DNA of 64,000 bases from Niabella agricola (GCF_021538615.1 NZ_JAJHIZ010000003.1:4887811-4951810); one strand, 5' to 3'. Counted from the stretch's first letter, positions 27,378 through 36,433 are shown. Translations and numbers: made by a program. Notes: generated from the letters alone by a model not told the origin.

Positions 27378-28937
27378 CTATTGATATTCTCCAAATACTT
27401 CCACCAGGGTTCCCGCAATTTCACCGAGGGTGCATTTGGCCTCCACCGCTTCAATGACTGAAGGCATGATGTTCTCCGTTCCGGATGCTTTTGAGCGGAG
27501 TCCGGAAAGGATGCGGTCGCAGGCTGCCTGATCGCGGTTATCACGCAGCTGTTCCAGCTTTTGCTTTTGCAGGATACCGATGCTGTCGTCTATCTTTAAG
27601 ATGGGAGTGGTATTGACTTCCTCCGTTTGAAAACGGTTTACGCCCACAATGATCTTTTGGTGGGTTTCAATTTTTTGCTGGTATTCGTAAGCACTGCGTG
27701 CGATGGCCTCCTGCATAAAACCCTCTTCGATGGAAGCAATGCTGCCGCCCATACTATCGATCTGATCAATCAACTCCTGGGCTTTCTGCTCCATTTCGCT
27801 GGTCAGGGTTTCTACAAAATAAGATCCGGCCAGTGGGTCTACGGTGTCTGTAACACCGCTTTCAAAGGCCACGATCTGCTGGGTCCGCAGGGCAATGCGG
27901 GCCGCTTCTTCAGTAGGCAAGCTTAGTGCTTCGTCAAAGCCATTGGTATGCAGCGATTGAGTGCCCCCCAGCACAGCCGCTAATGTTTGTATCGTAACCC
28001 GGGAAATATTGTTTTGCGGCTGCTGCGCCGTTAAGGTGCTGCCGCCGGTTTGCGTATGAAAACGCAGCATCTGAGCCTTGGGATCTGTAGCGCCCAGGTC
28101 CTTCATGATCTGCGCCCACATCCGGCGCGCCGCACGAAACTTGGCCACTTCTTCAAACAGGTTATTATGCGCATTGAAAAAGAAGGAAAGCCGTTTCCCA
28201 AACACGTTGATGTCGAGGCCTTTTTCCAGTGCGGCCTTAACATAGGCTTTGCCGTTGCTTAGGGTAAAGGCAATTTCCTGTGCAGCCGTGCTGCCCGCTT
28301 CGCGGATATGATAACCGCTGATAGAGATTGTATTCCATTTGGGCAGTTCTTTTGCGCACCAGTCAAAAATATCGGTGATGATGCGCATGGAGGGTTTGGG
28401 CGGGTAGCGATAAGTACCTCTGGCCGCATATTCCTTTAGAATATCATTCTGGATGGTGCCGGAAATCTTAGAGAGATCCGCGCCCTGGCTCTTTGCCTGT
28501 GCTACGTACAATGCCAATAAAATAAAAGCCGTAGCATTAATGGTCATGCTGGTAGAAACTTCCTCCAGCCGGATACCGTTAAACAGCTCCGCCATATCTT
28601 CGATACTATCAATGGCCACACCCACCTTACCCACTTCACCTTCTGCCAGGGGATGATCGCTGTCGTAACCGATCTGAGTGGGCAGGTCAAAGGCAACACT
28701 CAAACCCATTACGCCCTGCGATAATAAATAGTGATAGCGTTTATTGCTTTCTGCGGCAGTGCTGAACCCGGCGTATTGCCGCATGGTCCAAAGCCGGCCA
28801 CGGTACATATCCGGCTGTATACCCCGGGTAAAGGGAAACTTTCCCGGCAGTTCCTGCTCCGCCGGCGGCAGATCCGCATCGGTGTACAGGGTTTTTACCG
28901 GTATGTTACTGTCTGTATAAATTTTTTTTTCTTCCAT
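27378..28937 (-). CDS. Acyl-CoA (methylmalonyl-CoA-type) mutase large subunit, no B12 domain
   Basis: A 519-residue catalytic subunit of the adenosylcobalamin-dependent acyl-CoA mutase family. Signatures include [20 protein letters not shown] (substrate channel), [18 protein letters not shown], and [20 protein letters not shown]. The protein stops after the barrel and linker; the C-terminal B12-binding domain of single-chain enzymes is absent, so a separate small subunit is needed. None is encoded in this window. Methylmalonyl-CoA is the default substrate, isobutyryl-CoA-type substrates are possible. It is divergent from an acyl-CoA dehydrogenase, consistent with branched-chain acyl-CoA metabolism. 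Confidence 0.88.
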   Translation of the reverse strand: MEEKKIYTDSNIPVKTLYTDADLPPAEQELPGKFPFTRGIQPDMYRGRLWTMRQYAGFSTAAESNKRYHYLLSQGVMGLSVAFDLPTQIGYDSDHPLAEGEVGKVGVAIDSIEDMAELFNGIRLEEVSTSMTINATAFILLALYVAQAKSQGADLSKISGTIQNDILKEYAARGTYRYPPKPSMRIITDIFDWCAKELPKWNTISISGYHIREAGSTAAQEIAFTLSNGKAYVKAALEKGLDINVFGKRLSFFFNAHNNLFEEVAKFRAARRMWAQIMKDLGATDPKAQMLRFHTQTGGSTLTAQQPQNNISRVTIQTLAAVLGGTQSLHTNGFDEALSLPTEEAARIALRTQQIVAFESGVTDTVDPLAGSYFVETLTSEMEQKAQELIDQIDSMGGSIASIEEGFMQEAIARSAYEYQQKIETHQKIIVGVNRFQTEEVNTTPILKIDDSIGILQKQKLEQLRDNRDQAACDRILSGLRSKASGTENIMPSVIEAVEAKCTLGEIAGTLVEVFGEYQ

Positions 28938-28975
28938 GTTTTGTTTTTAGCAATTCACAGCGTACGGCTAAATCC

Positions 28976-29003
28976 TATCAGCCATTAGCTATCAGCTCTC
29001 AGA
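28976..29003. repeat. Degenerate 7-bp tandem repeat
   Basis: Four heptamers in register: TATCAGC, CATTAGC, TATCAGC, TCTCAGA. Same family as 7694-7763. It sits in the 250-bp divergent intergenic region, which otherwise carries the acyl-CoA dehydrogenase promoter. Confidence 0.6.
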
Positions 29004-29133
29004 TGTACAGTTGCCCAAGTGTGCGACGCAAGACCGATGCCATCTGTTCTGCCGCCAGGGCCATAAATAATCTGATTCAACCCCGGCGAAGTATTGTTTC
29101 GCATCAATTTCGGGGTGGTAAATATATGAACAC

Positions 29134-29166
29134 TTGTTCGTTTAAGAAAACAGTCTTTTATATTTG
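29134..29166 (+). promoter_or_regulatory. Promoter of the acyl-CoA dehydrogenase gene
   Basis: TATATTTG (29159-29166) is a perfect -7 box with a TTG at 29134-29136 (22-bp spacer, slightly long), 21 bp before the ATG at 29188. Confidence 0.55.
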
Positions 29167-29187
29167 TGGAAACAAAACGATGCACGC

Positions 29188-30342
29188 ATGGATTTTCAAT
29201 TGTCGGAAGAACAGCAAATGATTCAGCAGGCGGCCCGGGATTTTGCCATCCAGGAGTGCCTGCCCGGAGTGATTGAACGCGATGAGCAGCAAAAATTTCC
29301 CAGGGAGCAGATCGAAAAACTGGCAGACCTCGGCTTTATGGGCATGATGGTAAAGCCGGAATATGGTGGTGCCGGACTGGATACGGTCAGCTATGTACTG
29401 GCAATGGAAGAGATCTCGAAAGTGGATGCCAGCGTTAGCGTGTGCATGAGCGTGAACAATAGCCTGGTTTGTTATGGACTACAGGAATACGGATCTGAAG
29501 CGCAGAAGCAACAATACCTGGTGCCACTGGCGCAGGGCAAAAAGGAAGGGCAGCTATACATCGGTGCATTTTTACTGAGTGAGCCGGAAGCTGGTAGTGA
29601 TGCTACCTCGCAGCAAACAACAGCGGAAGATAAAGGGGATCATTACCTGTTGAACGGAACCAAGAACTGGATTACCAATGGCAGCAGTGCTTCGGTGTAC
29701 CTGGTGATTGCGCAAACCGACCGGTCGAAGGGCTCGAAGGGGATCAATGCATTTATCGTGGAGAAAAGCTGGCCCGGTGTAACGGTAGCGGCTAAAGAAA
29801 ATAAAATGGGTATCCGGGGCAGTGATACGCATACGATCCTTTTTTCGGATGTGAAAGTGCCCAGGGAGAATCGGATCGGGGAAGATGGGTTCGGGTTTAA
29901 ATTTGCCATGAAAACACTGGCGGGGGGGCGTATCGGTATTGCTTCCCAGGCCCTGGGTATTGCCGGCGGGGCCTTTGAACGGGCAAGGGAATACGCCAAA
30001 ACAAGAAAGGCTTTTGGTACGGAGATTATGCACCACCAGGCAATTGCTTTTAAACTGGCGGATATGGCCTTGAAGATCGAAGCCGCGCGCTTGCTCTGTT
30101 TAAAGGCGGCCTGGGAAAAGGACCAGCATCTGAATTATGATATAAGCTCTTCAATGGCGAAGCTGTATGCTTCAGAAACCGCCATGTGGGCAGCTGTGGA
30201 AGCGGTGCAGGTGCATGGCGGGTACGGCTTTGTAAAAGAATATCACGTAGAGCGGCTGATGCGGGACGCCAAGATCACCCAGATCTATGAAGGTACCAGC
30301 GAAGTACAGCGGATCGTGATCAGCCGGGGAATATTGAAATAG
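29188..30342 (+). CDS. Acyl-CoA dehydrogenase (short/branched-chain type)
   Basis: A roughly 384-residue FAD enzyme that introduces the alpha-beta double bond in acyl-CoA. It begins MDFQLSEEQQMIQQAARDFA; FAD-binding motifs are LLSEPEAGSDA and GTKNWITNG; the late motif is VHGGYGFVKEY and the catalytic Glu lies in QIYEGTSEVQR. I choose ATG 29188 over an upstream TTG because the family start is MDF. Electrons go to ETF. Opposite the mutase gene, it fits branched-chain amino-acid or fatty-acid degradation. Confidence 0.93.
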   Translation: MDFQLSEEQQMIQQAARDFAIQECLPGVIERDEQQKFPREQIEKLADLGFMGMMVKPEYGGAGLDTVSYVLAMEEISKVDASVSVCMSVNNSLVCYGLQEYGSEAQKQQYLVPLAQGKKEGQLYIGAFLLSEPEAGSDATSQQTTAEDKGDHYLLNGTKNWITNGSSASVYLVIAQTDRSKGSKGINAFIVEKSWPGVTVAAKENKMGIRGSDTHTILFSDVKVPRENRIGEDGFGFKFAMKTLAGGRIGIASQALGIAGGAFERAREYAKTRKAFGTEIMHHQAIAFKLADMALKIEAARLLCLKAAWEKDQHLNYDISSSMAKLYASETAMWAAVEAVQVHGGYGFVKEYHVERLMRDAKITQIYEGTSEVQRIVISRGILK

Positions 30343-30654
30343 TTTAAGGTTTGATGTTTAAAGTTTCAGGTTAGATCCTGTTTGTTACTTGATGAACGAT
30401 GCTCAATTGCTTGTTCTTTTTCGGCATATGATGTCAGGTCTTCGATCCCGTATGTAATCTGCTGAAAACTGATGGCTGAAAGCTAAGCGCATGTTTCACG
30501 TTTAAAGTTCCAGGTTGGATTCGTTCTTATGCCTGATGTACTTAACTGCTCGCTACTTGCTATTCACTATTTCCTGTACAATATCGCTCAGAGGAAGTTC
30601 ACGAAACAGGAACGACATCTTCATTTCTACATTTTCATATTTCCAGATTTTCAA
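30342..30654. repeat. Mosaic of degenerate 7-bp tandem repeats filling the intergenic region
   Basis: Four in-register runs: GTTTAAG, GTTTGAT, GTTTAAA, GTTTCAG, GTTAGAT (30342-30376); CTGCTGA, AAACTGA, TGGCTGA, AAGCTAA through TTGGATT (30459-30521, nine units); AACTGCT, CGCTACT, TGCTATT, CACTATT (30544-30571); TTCATTT, CTACATT, TTCATAT, TTCCAGA, TTTTCAA (30620-30654). The first run begins at the last base of the preceding stop codon. I see no gene in the 390-bp gap. Confidence 0.7.
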
Positions 30655-30732
30655 ATCTTATTTAAACCTGCACAACCGTTTGCGCATTTTTGAGCGGCAC
30701 ATATTCTGTATTTTACCGCATCATCAAATTAC

Positions 30733-32313
30733 ATGAATATGAGAATCGGGCTGCTTACGGCTTGCTTATTGGGCTGGCTGATTGCGGGGGCACAAACTCC
30801 GGACATCGCACAGATCGAAAAAGATCTGGCCGTTTTTAAAACTCCTATGGCGTTGGAGTTAAAAAAGCGGGTAAAGAAAAAAGACATTGAAAAAATAAGC
30901 GATCCCCAGTTAAAGGCGGTGGCTTTATCAATGGCCGATAAAAAATACCAAACCGATTACCGGGTAGCCGATTACCGGGCCTGGCTGAAGCCCACCACAT
31001 TGGGCCGGCAACTGATGATCGGGGATGGCTACAGCAAGTATGAAGGTATTACGGGGATCTATCTTCCTGTAGGCCGTCAGACTGTATTGGTTGAGGGCAT
31101 CGGCGCAGGGAAAGAAGTGCGCTTACTGGTGCCCAACTGGAACCGCCGGGCGCCTGAGGGTATTGAACCCACAAAAGACCCCGCGGGCTGGGGGATTAAA
31201 CGGCAGGAATTTCTGTTAAAGAACGGGGTTAATATTATTGAACTTCAGAAATACGATGGACTGGCCTATATCGATTATTATTCCGATGAACCGGAGAAGG
31301 AACAGCCCATCCGTGTGCATTTTGTAAACGGAAAAGTGAACGGTTATTTTGATATTACCCGGAACAACGATGCTGACTGGAACCGGCTCATTGATCATGC
31401 GGTATATCCCATCATCGATGCCAGGGGCCGCCATATTCAGATCGCCTATCCGGCTGAGGACTGCAAAAAATACGCCTACGGCAGGGGCGTGGAGCTCATC
31501 AGCAACTATGACTCCCTGGTATACCGGCAGCACCGCATCCTTGGCCTGATCAAATACAATAAAGTACCCAAGAATCATATACTGGCGCGGGTGAACTACA
31601 ATTACTATATGTTCCGCGATGGCGATGGGGTGGCCTATATGGGCACCAAGCCGGGCAATGCCATGCCATTGGTTATTGACCCCGCCCGGGTGATCAAGGG
31701 GGATCCCTGCTGGGGTTTTAGTCATGAAGTAGGGCATGTACACCAGTTGCGGCCTTATCTGAACTGGGGTGGGCTCGGGGAAGTAAGCAACAATATTTTC
31801 TCGCTGTATGGCACTACATCTTTTGGAAATAAGAGCCGCATCTCTGAACAAAAGAACTATCAGAAAGCACGCGACAGTATCATTGCCCGCAACATCTGCT
31901 ACCTTCAGGATAAAGATGTGTTTAACCGGCTGATCCCTTTCTGGCAGCTGCAGTTATATTTTACAGGTCCGGGCGGATATGCCGATTTTTACCCCGATCT
32001 GTTTGAAGCGTTCCGTTTACAGGGTGCCGAAGAAAACAATAAGGAACATCGTTCAGGGGGATGGGGCAATCGTGGCCGCAACCCGGCCGTGTACCAGCTG
32101 AACTTTGTAAAAACCGTTTGTCAAGTGGGGAAAACAGATCTCACCGACTTCTTTGAAAAATACGGGTTCTTTCATGTAGGTAAATTCGAATTTGGGGATT
32201 ATGGCAGCTATAATTACGAAATGACGCAGGAGATGGCGAATGCCTGCAAGAGGGAGATCGCGGCCTTGAACTTGCCCAAGCCTAAAGTAGATCCGGCGAC
32301 ACTGGAAGATTAA
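30733..32313 (+). CDS. M60-family (enhancin/mucinase-type) metallopeptidase
   Basis: A 526-residue exported protein (signal peptide to LIAGAQ). The zinc motif FSHEVGHVHQLRP (about residue 335) is followed by WGGLGEVSNNIFSLY, which supplies the downstream Glu of M60 gluzincins. The upstream beta-rich domain (about 60-200) is the usual M60 N-terminal part. M60 enzymes cleave O-glycoproteins such as mucins, often next to a glycosylated Ser/Thr. The GH27 gene lies 149 bp downstream on the same strand. Confidence 0.85.
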   Translation: MNMRIGLLTACLLGWLIAGAQTPDIAQIEKDLAVFKTPMALELKKRVKKKDIEKISDPQLKAVALSMADKKYQTDYRVADYRAWLKPTTLGRQLMIGDGYSKYEGITGIYLPVGRQTVLVEGIGAGKEVRLLVPNWNRRAPEGIEPTKDPAGWGIKRQEFLLKNGVNIIELQKYDGLAYIDYYSDEPEKEQPIRVHFVNGKVNGYFDITRNNDADWNRLIDHAVYPIIDARGRHIQIAYPAEDCKKYAYGRGVELISNYDSLVYRQHRILGLIKYNKVPKNHILARVNYNYYMFRDGDGVAYMGTKPGNAMPLVIDPARVIKGDPCWGFSHEVGHVHQLRPYLNWGGLGEVSNNIFSLYGTTSFGNKSRISEQKNYQKARDSIIARNICYLQDKDVFNRLIPFWQLQLYFTGPGGYADFYPDLFEAFRLQGAEENNKEHRSGGWGNRGRNPAVYQLNFVKTVCQVGKTDLTDFFEKYGFFHVGKFEFGDYGSYNYEMTQEMANACKREIAALNLPKPKVDPATLED

Positions 32314-32387
32314 CCGGCGGCGGCGGCCTTTGGCTATTCACTTTCAGCGGTCAGAGTTGGAGCCCCGGAGCTTCGGAAGGGATTTAA

Positions 32388-32436
32388 GGTTCGAGGTTTG
32401 AGATTTGAGTTTTGTAATTTGAGTTTTGAGATTCGA
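32388..32436. repeat. Degenerate 7-bp tandem repeat, GATTTGA type
   Basis: Seven heptamers in exact register: GGTTCGA, GGTTTGA, GATTTGA, GTTTTGT, AATTTGA, GTTTTGA, GATTCGA. Located between the M60 peptidase and GH27 genes, ending 26 bp before the GH27 start. Confidence 0.8.
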
Positions 32437-32462
32437 ATCAGGAATCTTTTAAAATATTGCTG

Positions 32463-33683
32463 ATGAAAAAGCAGATCATGCTCTGGTTCGTATGGCTGAT
32501 GGTGCCGGGTGTGTACGCGCAATCCGGGAAACCGGTGCAGGGACATCAAACGCCGATGATGGGTTGGGCCAGCTGGAATCATTTTCGCGTGCATATCAGT
32601 GAACAGATCATCCGGGCACAAACAGATGCACTGGTAGCCAGCGGCATGAAGGCAGCGGGTTATACATTTATTAATATCGATGATGGTTTTTACGGGGGCA
32701 GGGATGGAAATGGTGCCATAAAAAGTCACCCGGTACGTTTTCCTGCGGGAATGGGCGCGCTGGCGGCTTACATTCACTCAAAAGGGTTAAAGGCGGGTAC
32801 GTATAGCGATGCCGGCATCAATACCTGCGGGTCCTACTGGGACAAGGATTCTATCGGTGTGGGTATGGGACTGTACGGACACGAACGGCAGGACCTGGAG
32901 CTGATGTTGAAGCAATGGGGATTTGATTTTATAAAGGTAGACTGGTGTGGCGGAGAGTGGCTGGGACTGGATGAACAAACAAGATATACGGAGATCGGAC
33001 GACTGGTCCATGCCATCAAACCGGCGGCACTATATAATGTATGCCGCTGGAAATTTCCCGGTAAATGGGTGGTAAATGTGGCCAATTCCTGGAGAGTGTC
33101 CGGGGATATAAGCGAGCGGTTCGATGCTATCGCAACGATCATCGACCTGAATGCCGGTCTGTGGCCTTATTGCGGACCGGGTCATGTCAATGATATGGAT
33201 ATGCTGCAGGTGGGCCGCGGGATGAGTTATGAAGAAGATAAGACCCATTTTTCGATGTGGTGTATGCTGAACTCGCCCCTGCTGGCGGGAAATGACCTTA
33301 CAAAAATGTCGAAAGAAACGCTTGGCATACTTACCAATAAGGACATGATTGCTATTAACCAGGATCCGCTGGTATACCAGGCCCGCAGGTTGCGAGACGA
33401 TGGTGACCAGGAAGTGTGGGCCCGCCCGTTAAGGCATACCATGAGCGGAGAAATTGCGGTAGCGCTGTTTAACCGGGCAAAAGAAAAAGTGGAGATCCGG
33501 TTCCAGCCCGATTCCCTAGGCATTGAAGCGGGAAAAGGGTATACAATGCGGGATGTATGGAGTAAAAAGGCGTATGCCCGTTCTACCCGTAAAGAACAGT
33601 CGTTTGAAGTGCCGGCGCATGGGGTAGTGGTATTGCGGATAAAAGGAACGTCCATTCCGTATAATGTATTTCAGTATAAATAG
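32463..33683 (+). CDS. Glycoside hydrolase family 27 alpha-galactosidase
   Basis: A 406-residue exported enzyme (signal region MKKQIMLWFVWLMVPGVYAQ). GH27 features: MGWASWNHF at the start of the barrel, YTFINIDDGF, AGTYSDAG, the nucleophile in FIKVDWCGGEW (about residue 160), and the acid/base region WRVSGDI. The C-terminal beta sandwich follows. It should remove terminal alpha-galactose (or alpha-GalNAc/beta-arabinopyranose in related members). I use ATG 32463; the TTG two codons earlier is unlikely. Next to an M60 peptidase it fits glycoprotein trimming. Confidence 0.92.
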   Translation: MKKQIMLWFVWLMVPGVYAQSGKPVQGHQTPMMGWASWNHFRVHISEQIIRAQTDALVASGMKAAGYTFINIDDGFYGGRDGNGAIKSHPVRFPAGMGALAAYIHSKGLKAGTYSDAGINTCGSYWDKDSIGVGMGLYGHERQDLELMLKQWGFDFIKVDWCGGEWLGLDEQTRYTEIGRLVHAIKPAALYNVCRWKFPGKWVVNVANSWRVSGDISERFDAIATIIDLNAGLWPYCGPGHVNDMDMLQVGRGMSYEEDKTHFSMWCMLNSPLLAGNDLTKMSKETLGILTNKDMIAINQDPLVYQARRLRDDGDQEVWARPLRHTMSGEIAVALFNRAKEKVEIRFQPDSLGIEAGKGYTMRDVWSKKAYARSTRKEQSFEVPAHGVVVLRIKGTSIPYNVFQYK

Positions 33684-33691
33684 GGAGTAGC

Positions 33692-33740
33692 GACTTGAGA
33701 TTTGGAATTTAGGATTTGATATTTGGGATTTAGAATTTGA
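33692..33740. repeat. Degenerate 7-bp tandem repeat, GATTTGA type
   Basis: Seven heptamers in register: GACTTGA, GATTTGG, AATTTAG, GATTTGA, TATTTGG, GATTTAG, AATTTGA. It ends 13 bp before the yggS start codon. Confidence 0.8.
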
Positions 33741-33753
33741 TTACTTTTACCCC

Positions 33754-34431
33754 ATGTCGGTAAATGAACAGAACTATAAAACGATCCTCGAAAAAACAAA
33801 AGCCACCGGGGCCAGTCTGGTTGCGGTTTCCAAGATAAAGCCGGTAAGCGATATAAAGGCTCTGTATGACCTGGGGCAGCGGGATTTTGGCGAAAACTAT
33901 GTACAGGAGCTGGTAGAAAAACAACCGCAGCTGCCGGGCGATATCCGCTGGCATTTTATAGGTCATCTGCAATCCAATAAGGTAAAATATATTGCACCGT
34001 TTGTATACCTGATTCATGGTGTAGACAGTGAGAAGTTACTACTGGAGATCGACAAACAGGCACGAAAAAATGGCCGGATCATCGACTGCCTCTTGCAGGT
34101 GCATATAGCGCAGGAGGAAACAAAATTCGGTTTTGACGGGGAAGAAGTTGCGGCATTGATCGACCGGATCAGCTCCGGCGCATTGGTACTGTCTAATGTT
34201 CGGGTAAAGGGATTGATGGCCATGGGAAGTTTTACGGAGGATACCGATAAGTTGAAGCAGGAGTTTACGGCGATGAAGACCCTTTTTGCAAGGAACGCAA
34301 AACCTGAAACCTCAAACCTGAAACTTGAAACATTATCCATGGGTATGAGCGGCGATTATGAGCTGGCGCTGGAATACGGAAGCACAATGATACGGGTAGG
34401 AAGCCTGTTGTTTGGAGCGCGAGGGTATTAG
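33754..34431 (+). CDS. yggS: YggS-family pyridoxal-phosphate homeostasis protein
   Basis: A 225-residue PLP-binding barrel protein (PLPBP family). The PLP lysine lies in LVAVSKIKP; FGENYVQELVEK and WHFIGHLQSNK are family signatures, and the end LSMGMSGDYELALEYGS plus GSLLFGARGY binds the phosphate. It buffers cellular PLP. Between LFARN and LSMGMS the chain is about ten residues longer than usual; that stretch (AKPETSNLKLET) is encoded by a 7-bp tandem repeat at 34300-34331. The PLP-binding residues are intact. Confidence 0.92.
   Translation: MSVNEQNYKTILEKTKATGASLVAVSKIKPVSDIKALYDLGQRDFGENYVQELVEKQPQLPGDIRWHFIGHLQSNKVKYIAPFVYLIHGVDSEKLLLEIDKQARKNGRIIDCLLQVHIAQEETKFGFDGEEVAALIDRISSGALVLSNVRVKGLMAMGSFTEDTDKLKQEFTAMKTLFARNAKPETSNLKLETLSMGMSGDYELALEYGSTMIRVGSLLFGARGY
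34300..34331. repeat. 7-bp tandem repeat inside the yggS coding sequence
   Basis: AAACCTG, AAACCTC, AAACCTG, AAACTTG, AAAC: four perfect-period heptamers. In reverse complement they match the GTTTCAG-type runs at 30342-30376. In frame they encode the extra PETSNLKLE segment of YggS. Confidence 0.8.
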
Positions 34432-34432
34432 C

Positions 34433-34474
34433 CACGAAGCCTCAAACGCAAAGACCCGCGATGAGAAGGTGTGA
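34433..34474. repeat. CACGAAG/CGCAAAG-type 7-bp repeat
   Basis: CACGAAG, CCTCAAA, CGCAAAG, ACCCGCG, ATGAGAA, GGTGTGA directly after the yggS stop, in a convergent gap before the DUF2490 gene. The units are more degenerate than the GATTTGA runs. Confidence 0.45.
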
Positions 34475-34515
34475 GGGTCCTGGTGTTTTCTGATGCCTTA
34501 GTGGCCCCATGTCTT

Positions 34516-35220
34516 CTAAAACCGAGTATACGCCGCTACCTGTATCACGCTGTTCATGGTATTGGTGGCAGCGCCCTTCACAGCCTGGTTCAGGTAACCG
34601 GCTTCAATGTCAAATTTTGGTGAGGTACGGTACCCCAGCGCAATATAGGCCCGGTTTTGATCAAAAAAGGAGCCATTTAACCGGTCTTTGTTCTGAAGGT
34701 TAAAGAACAGTTCATTCTGCAGGGCGATAAACGGCCCTTTTTTGAACCCCTGTTCTGTTTTAACCAGGGGCTGCACATCGCGGAAAAAATACCGCAGCCG
34801 CTGCGAGAAAATATCTTCGTCCGTTCTGCCGATAAACCGCTGCTCCAGCCGGAATCGGTGACTGAGGGTACCGGTAAATACGGGATGGCTAACGGTATAT
34901 TGCTCCCAGATCCGGTGTTCGGTCAGGGTTTTCCCGTTGGTAATATCCGGTGCGGGAAAGGTGGGTGTGTACAGATATCCCACCGTAGCGGTTTGGTTGG
35001 GTTTAATATAATAGTTTATACCGGGCCGTAATAATACATTGCGGATGCCGTTCCAGTTGTCATGTGTGCGCACCTGTATGTCGAAATACAATCCCCATTT
35101 ACTATTCAGCTTAGCATTATTGAACCAGGCCGCCCAGCCGGTTTGCTCATATCGCGTTTGACAAAATACCATCGCTGGCACCAAAAAAAAGAGCAGGGAA
35201 ACAATCAATCTGGCAATCAT
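34516..35220 (-). CDS. DUF2490 outer-membrane beta-barrel protein
   Basis: A 234-residue exported protein (signal peptide to MVFCQ). Alternating strands such as WAAWFNNAKLNSKWGLYFDIQ, LLRPGINYYI and SHRFRLEQRFIG are typical of DUF2490, a predicted small outer-membrane barrel of unknown function, ending with aromatic residues (YTRF). It stands alone, convergent with yggS and divergent from the endonuclease/phosphatase-like gene. Confidence 0.82.
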   Translation of the reverse strand: MIARLIVSLLFFLVPAMVFCQTRYEQTGWAAWFNNAKLNSKWGLYFDIQVRTHDNWNGIRNVLLRPGINYYIKPNQTATVGYLYTPTFPAPDITNGKTLTEHRIWEQYTVSHPVFTGTLSHRFRLEQRFIGRTDEDIFSQRLRYFFRDVQPLVKTEQGFKKGPFIALQNELFFNLQNKDRLNGSFFDQNRAYIALGYRTSPKFDIEAGYLNQAVKGAATNTMNSVIQVAAYTRF

Positions 35221-35288
35221 ATTTTATCGGGTTATGCAGGTTAAAACAATGAAATTTTTTTCTAAAACAGAAAAAGGCAAAAATTGTT

Positions 35289-35296
35289 TAAATTTG
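35289..35296 (+). promoter_or_regulatory. -7 promoter element
   Basis: TAAATTTG, a perfect -7 box 19 bp before the ATG at 35316; the upstream -33 region is only a run of T (about 35255-35262). Confidence 0.5.
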
Positions 35297-35315
35297 GTAT
35301 CAGAAATAATAACTT

Positions 35316-36248
35316 ATGAAACACCTGTTATCGGCATTACTGCTGCTGGCCACTTGCTGGTCCTGCTCAAAAGATCATTCCCCAAACCGGAAAGGTTCTG
35401 AAGACACAACACAATTTAAAAACTATTACAAGGATCTGATCATTGTAAACTGGAACATTGAATGGTTTGGCTCCGCCCGGTTCCCGGGGAGTCTTGCTGC
35501 CCAGGAGTCGAACGCAGGTAAGATCCTGCGCTATCTGGATGCGGATCTTTATGGGATCTGTGAGGTGGTGGATACCGCCCGGTTTGGACGGATGATCCGG
35601 AATTACATGGGTTCCGAATTTAACTATATCATCAGCCCTTACCCGAAGATCGATCAGAAACTGGCCTTTGTGTATAACCGCCATATTTTCCGGAATGTAC
35701 GGGCGAGACCTTTTATGAGTCAGAGCGCAACGGCCGCTGTCAGCTTTGCCTCGGGGCGGTTTCCTTTTTTGTTATCTGCGGATATGGTCGTGAATGGGAA
35801 ATGGCATCCGGTGCATTTCATATTGCTGCACGCCAAGGCCGACGCAGCTGCCGACGCATATGCCCGAAGGAAAGAGGGGAGTGTGGAATTAAAGGATAGC
35901 CTGGATGTTTATTTCAACGGACAACACTGTATGGTATTTGGTGATTTTAATGATCAGCTGAATGGCAGCATTTTGAATGGGTATCTTTCACCATATAAAA
36001 ATTTCCTGGAGGATGGCGGGCGCTATCAGGCGCTGACGCTGCCCTTGAATACTACCGGTTATCAGTCCACGCTTTCTTTTAGCAATTCTGTTATTGATCA
36101 GCAGTTGGTTTCAGGCAATTTGCGCTACTGGTATAAAGATCAGTCGGTCAGCATCCGGACCGATGTAAAAAACGTTGTGCCGGATTATGAGCAACGGACC
36201 ACTTCAGATCATTATCCGGTAACCTCCGCGTATGCGGTAACCGATTGA
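35316..36248 (+). CDS. Endonuclease/exonuclease/phosphatase-family lipoprotein
   Basis: A 310-residue lipoprotein (lipobox ATCWSC). Motifs of the EEP fold appear in order: IVNWNIEWFGS (Asn, Glu metal ligand), LLHAKADA, VFGDFNDQLNGS and TSDHYPV (catalytic Asp-His). Members hydrolyse phosphodiesters or phosphomonoesters in nucleic acids or lipids. The lipid anchor puts it outside the cytoplasm, so an extracellular nuclease or phosphatase role is most likely. It has its own promoter and no operon partner. Confidence 0.87.
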   Translation: MKHLLSALLLLATCWSCSKDHSPNRKGSEDTTQFKNYYKDLIIVNWNIEWFGSARFPGSLAAQESNAGKILRYLDADLYGICEVVDTARFGRMIRNYMGSEFNYIISPYPKIDQKLAFVYNRHIFRNVRARPFMSQSATAAVSFASGRFPFLLSADMVVNGKWHPVHFILLHAKADAAADAYARRKEGSVELKDSLDVYFNGQHCMVFGDFNDQLNGSILNGYLSPYKNFLEDGGRYQALTLPLNTTGYQSTLSFSNSVIDQQLVSGNLRYWYKDQSVSIRTDVKNVVPDYEQRTTSDHYPVTSAYAVTD

Positions 36249-36380
36249 GCAAAACGGGTAGCAGAACGATGCTGTTGCCGGTAACGTTTTTGGGCTGTAC
36301 AGGAGTCCGATACCAGGCTTTGTACCTGAAGTGATTGATTGACTGTAACTTAAATTTTTAGGGTTGGTCTTTAGAAGTTG

Positions 36381-36388
36381 TAACTTTG
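36381..36388 (+). promoter_or_regulatory. -7 promoter element of the DoxX gene
   Basis: TAACTTTG, a perfect -7 match, 45 bp before the ATG at 36434. No convincing TTG at -33. Confidence 0.45.
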
Positions 36389-36433
36389 CAGTGGTTCTTT
36401 GCTTATAAATGATTCACCTTAAAATACAGCGCT

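Noticed and set aside
30342..30654. CRISPR array interpretation of the 7-bp repeats
   Set aside because: Units are contiguous heptamers without spacers, and no cas gene is present.
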